Source: Thalassovita sp.
GTDB lineage: Bacteria > Pseudomonadota > Alphaproteobacteria > Rhodobacterales > Rhodobacteraceae
Direction of reading: 5' to 3'
Assembly (NCBI RefSeq): GCF_963691685.1
Contig: NZ_OY829290.1
Span: 3,348,001-3,412,000, forward strand
Length of the DNA: 64,000 nt
Made by a program: the position numbers and the translations under genes. This document shows, in pieces, positions 34,950-43,088 of the stretch. A model generated the notes under the pieces. That model was not told the DNA's origin, did not search any database, and saw nothing but the letters and a program-made list of their open reading frames with translations. Position 1 is the first letter of the stretch. Each line of letters opens with the position of its first letter.

Positions 34950-35052
34950 TTTAAGCCTCGCGAGTGGTTTGGGGCAAACTATCGCGGGCAATTTGAAAAA
35001 TGCGGTCAAAATACATGTTATCCCGCCGATGAAGCGACCAATACTCACCAAA

Positions 35053-35081
35053 TTGACGCCACTTAGCGGATAAACTATCCA
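35053..35081 (+). promoter_or_regulatory. Candidate promoter of the Lrp-type gene
   Basis: TTGACG at 35053-35058, a 17-bp spacer and TATCCA at 35076-35081, about 60 bp before the ATG. The -10 match is weak. The 193-bp divergent region is AT-rich, as expected for Lrp-type binding. Confidence 0.35.
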
Positions 35082-35142
35082 GGAAAGACAATCGCAATAA
35101 AATGCGAGTCTTTCTGAATCGACAAATCTGGACAGATGTTTC

Positions 35143-35604
35143 ATGCACCTCGATGACCGTGACCTGACCCTTCTGGAACTGCTGCAACAGGATTGCCGCA
35201 CGTCCAACGCCGATCTGGCAGAACGGGCCGGACTGTCGGCCTCTTCCTGCTGGCGGCGGATCCGTGCGTTGGAAGAATGCGGCCTCATCCGCCGCTATGG
35301 CGCGCAGCTGGCGCTGGAAAAGCTGGGCCTTGGCTTTCACGCCATCGTGCATGTGCAATTGACCCGCCACGACCCTGAAAAGCTGAAGGATTTCATCCGG
35401 GTGATCGGGGAACGCCGGGAGGTGTTGGAGTGTTACGCCACCACCGGTCAGGCCGATTACCACCTGCGGGTTCTGGTCGAAGACATCGCGGCGCATAACC
35501 GTTTCCTCGAAGAGGTGCTGTTCAGGATTGAGGCGGTCGCGGGGGCGCAGACCAATGTGATCCTCAAAGAGGTCAAACGCGCGGATCTGGTCGCCCTGCG
35601 TTAA
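35143..35604 (+). CDS. Lrp/AsnC-family transcriptional regulator
   Basis: A 153-residue regulator: N-terminal helix-turn-helix (LDDRDLTLLELLQQDCRTSNADLAERAGLS, then SSCWRRIRALEECGLI) and a C-terminal RAM ligand domain (FHAIVHVQL, ECYATTGQADYHLRVLVED). The length is standard. It is divergent from the indolepyruvate oxidoreductase gene and most likely regulates it in response to an amino acid, probably aromatic or branched. No clear terminator follows. Confidence 0.92.
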   Translation: MHLDDRDLTLLELLQQDCRTSNADLAERAGLSASSCWRRIRALEECGLIRRYGAQLALEKLGLGFHAIVHVQLTRHDPEKLKDFIRVIGERREVLECYATTGQADYHLRVLVEDIAAHNRFLEEVLFRIEAVAGAQTNVILKEVKRADLVALR

Positions 35605-35752
35605 CCCCTGGGTAAGGCTTTGAGCGGGCTCGAAAAGTTATCCACAGAAATTCTGTAAAATTGCTGCATCTTCCGACCGTTGTCTTAACCATGCGGTAAG
35701 GTGTTTGCTGTCTGCTAGTGACCACCCCGCACCATAAACTGAGAGGCCACCC

Positions 35753-35875
35753 ATGCGATTTCTGCCCGTCGTATTGGGCTGGGTCATAGCTGCCTCAGCC
35801 CTGTCAGCCATCGCGTCTATCCCCGGCGCGGCGAGTGAGGTTCCTCACTCGGTCCCTGCTTACACAGCAGGTTAA
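35753..35875 (+). CDS. Tiny exported peptide, MRF type, copy 1
   Basis: A 40-residue ORF preceded by GAGAGG at about 6 bp. It reads MRFLPVVLGWVIAASALSA, then a short tail ending PAYTAG. The first 22 residues are a good signal peptide or membrane helix. It shares its start (MRF, VLG, spaced Ala/Ser) with the next small ORF, which argues that both are real. No function can be named. It is in a 565-bp stretch with no other gene. Confidence 0.55.
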   Translation: MRFLPVVLGWVIAASALSAIASIPGAASEVPHSVPAYTAG

Positions 35876-35880
35876 GCCCC

Positions 35881-35917
35881 GCCTCTGGCCTCGCCTTTTC
35901 GGGTCGGGCCAGAGGGC
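35881..35917 (+). terminator. Hairpin between the two tiny peptide genes
   Basis: GCCTCTGGCC (35881-35890) can pair with GGCCAGAGGGC (35907-35917), 9 bp perfect, followed by a weak T-rich stretch (GTTTATG). It is probably a terminator of the first peptide gene. Confidence 0.5.
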
Positions 35918-35980
35918 GTTTATGATCTGTTTGAGCTGTGATCATGTTTTGCGTTTTCGGTACGGTAGGAGGTAACGGTC

Positions 35981-36094
35981 ATGCGCTTTATCACTCTGGT
36001 TCTGGGGTCGGCTGCGGCCCTCACGGCGTTTTCCATCATGTCGACCCATGCGGCGACCCCTGAGCGGCTGCTGCCCTATCACATCTTGCAATAA
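35981..36094 (+). CDS. Tiny exported peptide, MRF type, copy 2
   Basis: A 37-residue ORF with a strong TAGGAGGT ribosome site 8 bp before the ATG. It reads MRFITLVLGSAAALTAFSI, then THAATPERLLPYHILQ. A signal peptide with a possible cleavage after THAA would release a peptide of about 13 residues. It aligns with the peptide at 35753 over the first 22 residues (about 9 identities) and both tails begin with a Pro/Glu-containing stretch. The role is unknown. Confidence 0.6.
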   Translation: MRFITLVLGSAAALTAFSIMSTHAATPERLLPYHILQ

Positions 36095-36169
36095 TCAGCC
36101 CTACCGATCGCCCGTTAGGATCGCCTCATAGGGCTGGACCTTGCGCCGTCAGAGGTGCAGTCTGACCCT

Positions 36170-36856
36170 ATGCGTTTTCTGATCGGCCTCTTGGCCTGCT
36201 GCCTGCTGCTCACCGCCTGTGGCCGTCCCCTGACGGAACGCGAACGCGCCTATGCGCGGACGTTTTATGGCGACCAGCTGGATCCTGACCCGGTGCGGTT
36301 TAACGACGGGCATTTCGCCCGCAGCGTGACCTTTACCTATGCCGCACGGCCCCGGGTGACCTGTCAGGAACGGGTGTTCCCCCCGGTCAAAGGGGAGACG
36401 TTCAAAACCTCCCCCGGGGCGATTGCCGTCTACCAGAACGTCTTTTATCGCAAAGACCTCTACCGGCCTGATTTCACACATGAATACCCGCAGGGCACCG
36501 ATCTGTGGGATCTGATGCTCTTTGCTCATGAGATGACCCATGTCTGGCAATGGCAGAACCGTGACCGCACCGGCTACACCCCCTGGCGCGCCGCCAGCGA
36601 ACATAAGCCGGGCCATGACCCCTATCTGTTTGAACTGGACAGCCAGCCCGATTTCCTGAGCTTCCCCTTTGAACAGCAGGCCGCAATTGTGGAAGAGTTC
36701 ACCTGCTGCCGCGCCCTGGCCCCCAAGGCGCAGCGGACAAAGCGGCTGCATGCGATGCTGTCTGAGGTGATGCCGGTGCAGCTGCTGCAAACACGGATCG
36801 ACCGCGCCGCGGTGGTGCCGTGGAAAGATGCCGATCTGAACGGCATCTGCAGCTGA
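36170..36856 (+). CDS. Lipoprotein with an HExxH metallopeptidase-like motif
   Basis: A 228-residue protein. MRFLIGLLACCLLLTACG carries a lipobox (LTAC, lipidated C18), so it should be membrane-anchored outside the cytoplasm. H120-E121-M-T-H124-VWQWQ is a zinc-protease-type HExxH, and an EEF about 50 residues later could give a third ligand. Several cysteines (CQERVF, TCC, GIC) may form disulfides. I do not recognise the family. The ATG at 36170 is preferred to one at 36155 because it starts the signal peptide directly. The next gene is convergent. Confidence 0.75.
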   Translation: MRFLIGLLACCLLLTACGRPLTERERAYARTFYGDQLDPDPVRFNDGHFARSVTFTYAARPRVTCQERVFPPVKGETFKTSPGAIAVYQNVFYRKDLYRPDFTHEYPQGTDLWDLMLFAHEMTHVWQWQNRDRTGYTPWRAASEHKPGHDPYLFELDSQPDFLSFPFEQQAAIVEEFTCCRALAPKAQRTKRLHAMLSEVMPVQLLQTRIDRAAVVPWKDADLNGICS

Positions 36857-36862
36857 GCGCGA

Positions 36863-37294
36863 TCACTTGACCTGCAGGGTTTCCAGATAGGCCACAAGCG
36901 CGGCCAGCGCCCGTGGCACCGGGGTCAGATTGGCATCCTCGGCCGAGGCGGTGCCACTGACATCCAGCGGCACGGTTTCGCCACCCAGAAAGCCGCCAAA
37001 TTCCGGCATCCGTTGATCGCCAAGCGCCTGCCGGTTGTAGCCATCCACCGTCGTCAAAACCATTTCACGCGGGAACACGCCGCCATTGGCCAGCGCCAGG
37101 CGGGTCAGATCCGCAGGCGGCGGGCCGTCCGTGCCAGTGCTGCCGCCCTGCCCGTTGGCGCCATGGCAGATGGCGCAGTTCTGCGCAAACAGCAGCGCGC
37201 CCTCAGCAGGTTCCGGCATGGCAACGTCCTGGCTGGGGGCACAGGCCGTCAAAGCGACAAAGGCAAAAGGGGTGCAACGGGCGACAAAAGTCAT
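36863..37294 (-). CDS. c-type cytochrome (lipoprotein)
   Basis: A 143-residue single-haem cytochrome. The N-terminus FAFVALTAC forms a lipobox (C18), so it is likely tethered to a membrane. Haem site CAICH at about residues 40-44, with the fold's GQGGSTGTDGPPPADL and a MPEF methionine as probable sixth ligand. The ATG overlaps the stop of the upstream cytochrome gene (ATGA). The pair probably passes electrons together; the donor and acceptor are not shown. Confidence 0.87.
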   Translation of the reverse strand: MTFVARCTPFAFVALTACAPSQDVAMPEPAEGALLFAQNCAICHGANGQGGSTGTDGPPPADLTRLALANGGVFPREMVLTTVDGYNRQALGDQRMPEFGGFLGGETVPLDVSGTASAEDANLTPVPRALAALVAYLETLQVK

Positions 37295-37776
37295 TGCTGG
37301 ATGCTCCTTAAATAGGCGACCAGATCCACAATCGGGCCACCTGCCAGCATTGGCTGGCCGGTTTCAGTTTTCATAGCGCGATCATCGCCTTGAAAGACCT
37401 CGCCGTAAACCGGCATGGCAGATCCATGGCTGACCAGCGGATCGCGCCCATCAATGCGGGCGACAACGCGCTGTAGCGGGAAGACCCCGTCGTTCTGCGC
37501 GCTCAAGGCTGCCAGGGACTTGGGCTGCACCAGCAACACGGGCGCCATCGGGCCGTTTCCGTCGGCCTCCAGCCCGTGGCAGGTGGCGCAATGGGTCATG
37601 TAAAGGGCGCGGCCGGTGGCTACATCGGCGCGATTGTCGATCTCCTGCGCGGTGGCGAGCGTGGGCAAAACCACAATCGATGCCCAGACCATCGCCAGCA
37701 AGGTGATCGCAGTGCGGCAGTGCCTTAGGGCAAAAAACAATTGCGTCGTTGGGGACTTTTTAGATGCATCTGACAT
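37291..37776 (-). CDS. c-type cytochrome (signal-anchored)
   Basis: A 161-residue cytochrome with a hydrophobic N-terminal segment (TAITLLAMVWASIVVLPTLATA) and one haem site CATCH near residue 63. GHGSAMPVYGEVF-like residues give the probable Met ligand (SAMPVYG). It overlaps the downstream lipoprotein cytochrome by 4 bp, so the two form a two-gene operon. Both share the layout CxxCH, GP..P.L, GVFP and MP, and look like an old duplication. Confidence 0.87.
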   Translation of the reverse strand: MSDASKKSPTTQLFFALRHCRTAITLLAMVWASIVVLPTLATAQEIDNRADVATGRALYMTHCATCHGLEADGNGPMAPVLLVQPKSLAALSAQNDGVFPLQRVVARIDGRDPLVSHGSAMPVYGEVFQGDDRAMKTETGQPMLAGGPIVDLVAYLRSIQQ

Positions 37777-37865
37777 CGGGGCCTCCTGTCACTTGGAACC
37801 TCATTTGGTCCCCGCTAGTGTGACAGGTTCCGCCCGCTGGCGCCTTGATGCGTGTCAGGTTTTGG

Positions 37866-38405
37866 TCAATCCACCGGCGGCACCGAGGTGCCATAGGTCG
37901 CGGCCAGATCGGCAACGAACCGATTGACCTCCGCCGGGCTGCGCAGGTGGTGGGCCGCCTTGGTTTTCTGCGCCGATTTCAGGCACCGCTCGGGACCCAT
38001 GTGGCCGGTTTTGCGGGTGTCCCAGATCCAGCGGTAGAACTCCCATGAAACCTGCTCAGGGCAGCCCTCGGGCAGGTCAGGACGGCTGCGACCGTAATGG
38101 CGCAGGGTGCGTTTCAGCACCCGCCAGGACCGCAGGGCCAGCGGCAGATCAACCCAGATATAGGTGTCACAGCGGGCCAGCCGCTCGCGCCAGGTGGCGG
38201 AATGGCCGCCCTCAAAAATCCAGCTGTCGCGGGCATGCACCTCATGGCACATGCGGGTCTTTTCGTCCCGGTCGCGTTCCTGCCAGCCGGACATCCAGTG
38301 AATGCGGTCAATATGTTCCACCGGCAGCCCCGTAATGGCCCCAATCTGACGCGCCAAAGTGGACTTGCCCGATCCGGGTTGGCCCACAATCATCACCCGT
38401 TTCAT
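37866..38405 (-). CDS. P-loop kinase-like ATPase (FlaR/adenylate-kinase type)
   Basis: A 179-residue protein with a Walker A GQPGSGKSTLARQIG at residues 8-22 and HIDRIHWMSGW after it, a pattern found in proteins labelled DNA topology modulation FlaR or AAA-family ATPases. Further motifs: WIFEGGHSATWRERLARCD and LPLALRSWRVLKRTLRHYGRSRPDL, with the WEFYRWIWDTR region near residue 122. Nucleotide-monophosphate-kinase-like fold is likely; the substrate is unknown. The ATG at 38405 gives the natural start just before the P-loop; a start at 38417 is possible. Confidence 0.8.
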   Translation of the reverse strand: MKRVMIVGQPGSGKSTLARQIGAITGLPVEHIDRIHWMSGWQERDRDEKTRMCHEVHARDSWIFEGGHSATWRERLARCDTYIWVDLPLALRSWRVLKRTLRHYGRSRPDLPEGCPEQVSWEFYRWIWDTRKTGHMGPERCLKSAQKTKAAHHLRSPAEVNRFVADLAATYGTSVPPVD

Positions 38406-38480
38406 CGCTGCCTGCATCCCGCAATTCCTTTAACGAAAGAGCGCGAAACTGACGGATCACAACGGTAGCGTCAAGCGGTG

Positions 38481-39158
38481 TTATCTAAGCTGCCCGGCCT
38501 CCAGCCGCAGCATCCGGTCCATGCGCCCGGCCAGCTCCATATTATGGGTGGCAATCAGCGCCGCCATCCCGGTGGAACGCACCAAAGTCATCAGCGCGTC
38601 AAACACCTGATCCGAAGTGGCAGGATCCAGATTGCCGGTGGGTTCATCGGCCAACAAAAGGCGTGGTTCATTTGCTAAGGCCCGACAGAAGGCCACCCGC
38701 TGCTGTTCCCCGCCCGACAGGGCCGCAGGCCGGTGATCAGCCCGTGCGCCGACGCCCACGCGGGCCAAAAGGTCACTGGCGCGTGTCACCGCCTCAGCCC
38801 GGGCCACACCGTTGGCCAGCTGCGGCAGCACCACGTTTTCCAGCGCGCTGAACTCGGGCAGCAGGTGGTGGAACTGATAGATAAAGCCGACATCTTCGCG
38901 CCGGGCCCGGGTGCGGCGGCGATCCGATTGACCGGTCAGCGCCTGCCCCGCCAATGTGACCTGCCCCTGATCCGGCGTGTCCAACAAACCGGCGATATGC
39001 AGCAAGGTCGATTTACCGGCGCCCGAGGGCGCAACCAGAGCGACCACTTCGCCCGGTTGGATGGCCAGATCCACCCCGCGCAAGACGGCAACCGGATTGG
39101 CGCTGCCTTTGGCGTAGGTCTTGGTGATGCCCTCAAGGCTCAGAACCGGATCACTCAT
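38481..39158 (-). CDS. lolD: Lipoprotein-releasing ABC transporter ATPase
   Basis: A 225-residue ATPase that drives release of outer-membrane lipoproteins from the inner membrane to LolA. Walker [10 protein letters not shown] near residue 42, signature [15 protein letters not shown], Walker [15 protein letters not shown]-loop [10 protein letters not shown]. It overlaps the permease gene by 8 bp, so the two are co-translated. A single lolC/E-type permease precedes it, the usual alphaproteobacterial arrangement. Confidence 0.94.
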   Translation of the reverse strand: MSDPVLSLEGITKTYAKGSANPVAVLRGVDLAIQPGEVVALVAPSGAGKSTLLHIAGLLDTPDQGQVTLAGQALTGQSDRRRTRARREDVGFIYQFHHLLPEFSALENVVLPQLANGVARAEAVTRASDLLARVGVGARADHRPAALSGGEQQRVAFCRALANEPRLLLADEPTGNLDPATSDQVFDALMTLVRSTGMAALIATHNMELAGRMDRMLRLEAGQLR

Positions 39159-40440
39159 AACGCAGGGCCTCCACCGGGTTCATCCGGGCCGCACGGCGGG
39201 CCGGGAAGATCGTGACAATAAAGCTGAGGCTCAGCGACAGGGACACCGCCGTCACCACATCCCCCAGCTGCAGTTTTGCCGGCAGATGGTAAATGCCCCG
39301 GATCGAGGGATCCCAGGCCTGCCCGCCGGCCATCCAGTTCACAAAGGCAAAGATGGGATCGATGTAATAAGCAAAGAGACAGCCCAGGATCACCCCAGCC
39401 AGAGTGCCCACCATGCCGGTCAGAGAGCCGCAGATGAAAAACACCCGCAGCACCGCACCTTCGGTCAGGCCCATGGTGCGCAGGATGCCGATGTCACGAC
39501 CTTTGTTTTTCACCAGCATGATCAGGCCCGACACGATGTTCATCGCCGCGATCAACACAAGGATCGACATGATGACGAACATCACATTGTCTTCGATTTT
39601 CAACGCCCTGAGGAAACTGCCCGAGGCATCGCGCCAGGTCCACAGCTGGGTGCCCTGCCCGCCCGCCTGCAACAGCGGCAACTGCAGGTCATCGATGGCT
39701 TCAGGACTGCGCACCATGACTTCCATCTCATCGGCGGCATCGTCGCGGTTAAAGTAGCTCTGCGCTTCAGTGAAGGGCATGTAGACGCGCACCCGATCAA
39801 TGTCATAGCGCCCGGCCGAGAAGACATAGATCACCTCATAGGCTTTCACCCGCGGTGAGGTGCCAAAGGCGGTTTTCACCCCATTGGGGGAAATCACCTT
39901 GATCTTATCGCCCACCGTCACGCCCAACTCACGCGCCACGCCGGACCCGATGGCCACCCCTTCGCCAAAGCGGGAGATGTCGCCAAATCCGGTTTCGGGG
40001 TTCACGATACGCGGGATGGTTTTGAGGTTCTCCAGCGAGATGCCGTAAACCTCGATCCCGGCGTTGTAGCTGCCACGGTTGGCCATGACCTGGCCCTTGA
40101 TCAGCGGCGCGACGCGGGTCACGCCGTCCACCGTGCGCAGACGCTCTGCCATGGCCTGATAGTCGGGGATCGACCGGTCAATGCGGCCCGTGTTGGGATC
40201 GACGGTGCCGATGCTGTAGACTGTCACATGGGCGTTGGATCCCAGGATCGTGTCGACAAATTCCGCCCGAAATCCGGCGCGCACCGCCAGCGTGGCAATC
40301 AGTGCGAAAACCGCCAGTGTGATGCCGATCAATGAGATCCAGGTCATCACGCTGACCCCACCCTCAGCGCGGCGGGCCCGCAGGTAGCGCCACGCAATCA
40401 TCCATTCAAATCGTGCAAAAGGTGGGGGTGTGCCCGCCAT
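39151..40440 (-). CDS. lolC: Lipoprotein-releasing ABC transporter permease
   Basis: A 429-residue inner-membrane protein of the FtsX/MacB type: one membrane segment near residues 25-50 ([19 protein letters not shown]), a large periplasmic domain to about residue 270, and three C-terminal segments. The N-terminal [14 protein letters not shown] and the NAHVTVYS segment are typical of LolC/LolE. In many roseobacters proS directly precedes it; here several unrelated genes lie between. Confidence 0.93.
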   Translation of the reverse strand: MAGTPPPFARFEWMIAWRYLRARRAEGGVSVMTWISLIGITLAVFALIATLAVRAGFRAEFVDTILGSNAHVTVYSIGTVDPNTGRIDRSIPDYQAMAERLRTVDGVTRVAPLIKGQVMANRGSYNAGIEVYGISLENLKTIPRIVNPETGFGDISRFGEGVAIGSGVARELGVTVGDKIKVISPNGVKTAFGTSPRVKAYEVIYVFSAGRYDIDRVRVYMPFTEAQSYFNRDDAADEMEVMVRSPEAIDDLQLPLLQAGGQGTQLWTWRDASGSFLRALKIEDNVMFVIMSILVLIAAMNIVSGLIMLVKNKGRDIGILRTMGLTEGAVLRVFFICGSLTGMVGTLAGVILGCLFAYYIDPIFAFVNWMAGGQAWDPSIRGIYHLPAKLQLGDVVTAVSLSLSLSFIVTIFPARRAARMNPVEALRYE

Positions 40441-40519
40441 ATCCGCCTCATCCCGGTTGTGTGCTGTCAGAGGTGAACCAGCCTTGCGATAAGGTCAAGC
40501 CTTTCGGCGCGCCAAGGGC

Positions 40520-41038
40520 TTAGCGGGCGGCTCTGCGCCCAGATCGGGCCTGCCTACCCCGGCTGAAGGGCCATTTCAGCAGGGCCAGCAGCAGCGCCAT
40601 GATCAGCGCCGCACCGGCGTAGCCCACAATGGCAAAGGCGGCCCCCTCAAAGGTCAGTGGCAGCGCCGGTTTATAGGCATCATACGTGCGGCGCGCGATC
40701 TCAGCGTCTGAGAAGTGGCGCAGCTCATAGGCGCGGGTGAAGGGTCCGGCATCCTGCAAGGCCGCCATGGCTGCGCTCAGCCGCTCATGGCGTTGCAGCG
40801 TAGTTTCCATATCGGCGCGACGGCGGGTCAGGAAGTCACTTCCCTGCATCTGCGCCAATGCCTCCTGCCGGGTGAGGCCCGAAGCCTGGGCCGAGGCATC
40901 AAAATCCGCCACCACCGCTGTCAACTCATCCACCGCACCGCCCAGACGCTGGGCATATTGCTGCGAAAACTCAGGGAACTGCGCCGTGACCGCCGCCCCG
41001 GACAGCCCTGCGATTAGGGTTAGTGTTCTCACGATCAT
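40520..41038 (-). CDS. DUF2937-family membrane protein
   Basis: A 172-residue protein with a hydrophobic N-terminus (IVRTLTLIAGLSGAAVTAQFPEF), a central helical, coiled-coil-like region (YAQRLGGAVDELTAVVADFDASA, ADMETTLQRHERLSAAM) and a C-terminal membrane segment (AAFAIVGYAGAALIMALLLALL) with an Arg-rich end. This matches DUF2937, of unknown function. The ATG at 41038 has AGGAG only 3-4 bp before it; starts further upstream lack a site. It is a single gene. Confidence 0.82.
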   Translation of the reverse strand: MIVRTLTLIAGLSGAAVTAQFPEFSQQYAQRLGGAVDELTAVVADFDASAQASGLTRQEALAQMQGSDFLTRRRADMETTLQRHERLSAAMAALQDAGPFTRAYELRHFSDAEIARRTYDAYKPALPLTFEGAAFAIVGYAGAALIMALLLALLKWPFSRGRQARSGRRAAR

Positions 41039-41299
41039 CTGCTGCTCCTGCCCAATGATGCGCCCTGTCACGCTGGCCCCAGCCTAGGCGCGGAGGGCGG
41101 GCCAAGTATACCGCCTATCTACAGTCATTAGCGGCCAAAGCCGCGAAATCCCCTGCAAACACGCCGTATGACTTTGGTTTATGCGCGCAAAAACAAGCTT
41201 TTGACCAATAGAGGCCGCCGCCGTTTCGCGGCCATCAGGGTCCAGCGTCAAGCCACCGCCACACGCAGAAACGACCAGTGAAAACGAAAGGCAACGCGA

Positions 41300-41980
41300 A
41301 TGACATATACCTATTGGATCCGGGCCGGCTTCTCCGCCCTACTGACCAGCGCCGTCTGCGCGCTGCCCCTCGCGGCGCAGGAGGTGCCACAGGTCACCGA
41401 CCCGATCAGCGGGGACACCGTCGCCCTGACAGAGGTGGATCTGGCCGCCCTGAGCCGCGCGCAAATCCATGCGATCAGCAAAGAGCTGCAGGATCTCGGC
41501 TACAGCCGCAAAGACGCCAAAGGCGCCATCAAATCGGCGCTGCTGGACGATGTCACCGTGACCGATCCTGACACCGGCATTCTGGTGGCGTTGGAGGAAA
41601 TCGACATTGCCGCGCTCAGTGATGAAGAACTGGCCGATATCCTGGAAGAGGCCCGCACCCAGGGCGTGACCCGGCGCGATGTCAAACGTGAGCTGATGAG
41701 CGCGGTTGAGGTGACAGATCCCCTGACCGGTGAAACCACCAAATTGGCCGAAATCGACAAATCCGCCCTTACAGATGAACAGCGCCAGGCCCTGCGGGAC
41801 GCAGTCGCCGCGCTAGATCTGGCCGGTGCGCCCTCGGGCGATGGGTCCGGTCAAGGCGCGGGTCACGGCAAACGGGCTGGCAAAGGCCCGGGCGCAGCAC
41901 GGGGCAACGGCCCCGGCAAAGGTGGCGGGGATCGTTCGGGTGCGGGCGGCGCATCTGAGGGGGGTGCCGCCACCGAGTGA
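41300..41980 (+). CDS. Exported protein with three tandem repeats and Gly-rich tail
   Basis: A 226-residue protein. Signal peptide to about residue 26 (ALPLAAQ). Three repeats start at T33-D-P, T88-D-P and T139-D-P, each reading V-TDP-x-(S/T)-G-x-x-x-x-L-x-E-(I/V)-D-x-(A/S)-A-L, followed by a charged helix pair (SRKDAKGAIKSALL, TRRDVKRELMSAV). The C-terminus from residue 175 is Gly/Ala/Lys/Arg low complexity. I know no family. It heads a set of three genes ending with a membrane LuxR protein. Confidence 0.72.
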   Translation: MTYTYWIRAGFSALLTSAVCALPLAAQEVPQVTDPISGDTVALTEVDLAALSRAQIHAISKELQDLGYSRKDAKGAIKSALLDDVTVTDPDTGILVALEEIDIAALSDEELADILEEARTQGVTRRDVKRELMSAVEVTDPLTGETTKLAEIDKSALTDEQRQALRDAVAALDLAGAPSGDGSGQGAGHGKRAGKGPGAARGNGPGKGGGDRSGAGGASEGGAATE

Positions 41981-42069
41981 TCCCCCCCGCCCATATCGTT
42001 ACGGTTTAGGGGATTTGACATCCCCTTCCCCAACGCGGTAGGCGAAATGTGTAGAAGCTAAAGGCTGAT

Positions 42070-42528
42070 ATGATGCGACCTCTTTACGCTCCCCTTCTGG
42101 GCTTTCTTCTGTCCTGGCCTGTCGTCCTACAGGCCGAAGAAAGGGTCGACGCCGCGATCGTGTCTCGGATCGAGGCGGATGGCTATGTGATCGTCGAGGT
42201 CAAACGCACCTGGCTGGGCCGTATTCTGATCACGGCCGAGAATGGCGAGAACTTGCGTGAAGTTGTCATCCATCGAAAGTCTGACGAGGTTTTGCGTGAT
42301 CGGGTGTTTGCGTTGGATGCAAACGCCAAGGAAAACGCAGGGAAAGTCCCTTCTGCACCCACCGTTCTACCGCTGCCAGGTCCCGGTCAAATCCCCACAC
42401 CGGGACCTGGTGCCCAACCTGCTGATCCTGCCCCGGATCGCCCTGAGCCCCCCGACCGTCCAGATCGGCCGGACCGCCCAGAGCGACCGGACAGAGACAA
42501 AGGTGGCGGTGATCGACCAAATCGTTGA
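42070..42528 (+). CDS. Exported protein with Pro/Asp/Arg-rich tail
   Basis: A 152-residue protein with a signal peptide (PLYAPLLGFLLSWPVVLQA, cleavage near residue 22). The folded part (residues 23-92) reads ERVDAAIVSRIEADGYVIVEV then RTWLGRILITAENGENLREVVIHR, similar in flavour to PepSY-like small domains found beside regulators. The tail is proline-rich, with a PDRPDRPDRPERPDR repeat. ATG occurs at 42070 and 42073. It lies 89 bp after the repeat protein and 10 bp before the LuxR-type gene. Confidence 0.75.
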   Translation: MMRPLYAPLLGFLLSWPVVLQAEERVDAAIVSRIEADGYVIVEVKRTWLGRILITAENGENLREVVIHRKSDEVLRDRVFALDANAKENAGKVPSAPTVLPLPGPGQIPTPGPGAQPADPAPDRPEPPDRPDRPDRPERPDRDKGGGDRPNR

Positions 42529-42538
42529 GCACCGCAAG

Positions 42539-43075
42539 ATGGGGATCATGAACAAGAAGAACGCCAGTTTGGCAGCGCTGCGCCCACAACTCGGCTCAAG
42601 TTTGGGCACGGGTCTGGGCTTGGGGCTGGTGCTGTTGCAGTGCCTTTGCGGTGGCTATTTCACCTGGGAAATCCTGGCCTCGATCTTTGATCTGCCCTCG
42701 CTGCCGCTGCGGTGGCAGACCCGGGAACTGGTTGAACTGGGGGCCTGTGCCGGGCTGATCCTGGGCGCCTTCACCAGCCTGCGCCTCAGCCTCTCCGCCC
42801 AGGCCGCCAAGGCGCGCGCCGATCACGCCCACCGTCTTACCGCTGGGGAGTTTACCGATGCCGTCGAGGAGTTCTTTGCCCGGATTGAACTGACCGAGGC
42901 TGAGCGGGACGTCACCTGGCTGATGCTGAAAGGCATGTCGACCAGTGAGATTGCTGCGCTGAGGGAAACCAAACAGGGCACGGTCAAGGCGCAATCCACC
43001 GCGATCTATCGCAAGGCCGGGGTCAGCGGCAAATCCCAGCTATTTTCGCAGCTGGTCGAAGAACTGTTGATGTAA
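42539..43075 (+). CDS. Membrane-anchored LuxR-type helix-turn-helix protein
   Basis: A 178-residue protein. Two membrane segments (about residues 18-42 and 62-82, LVELGACAGLILGAFTSL) precede a charged linker and a C-terminal LuxR/GerE domain (LTEAERDVTWLMLKGMSTSEIAAL, then KQGTVKAQSTAIYRKAGV). The ATG at 42539 is used; an open frame reaching back to 42242 is a shadow of the preceding gene. It probably senses at the membrane and binds DNA directly. The 10-bp spacing to the exported-protein gene suggests that the product of that gene modulates it. Confidence 0.82.
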   Translation: MGIMNKKNASLAALRPQLGSSLGTGLGLGLVLLQCLCGGYFTWEILASIFDLPSLPLRWQTRELVELGACAGLILGAFTSLRLSLSAQAAKARADHAHRLTAGEFTDAVEEFFARIELTEAERDVTWLMLKGMSTSEIAALRETKQGTVKAQSTAIYRKAGVSGKSQLFSQLVEELLM

Positions 43076-43088
43076 CGCTGTCGCGCGC

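Noticed and set aside
34950..35288. N-terminal extension of the indolepyruvate oxidoreductase
   Set aside because: It runs through the divergent promoter region and into the Lrp gene; the protein from 34949 already has the family N-terminus.
42242..42538. Upstream extension of the membrane LuxR gene
   Set aside because: This part overlaps the exported-protein gene in another frame and gives no family match; the ATG at 42539 follows that gene's stop by 10 bp.
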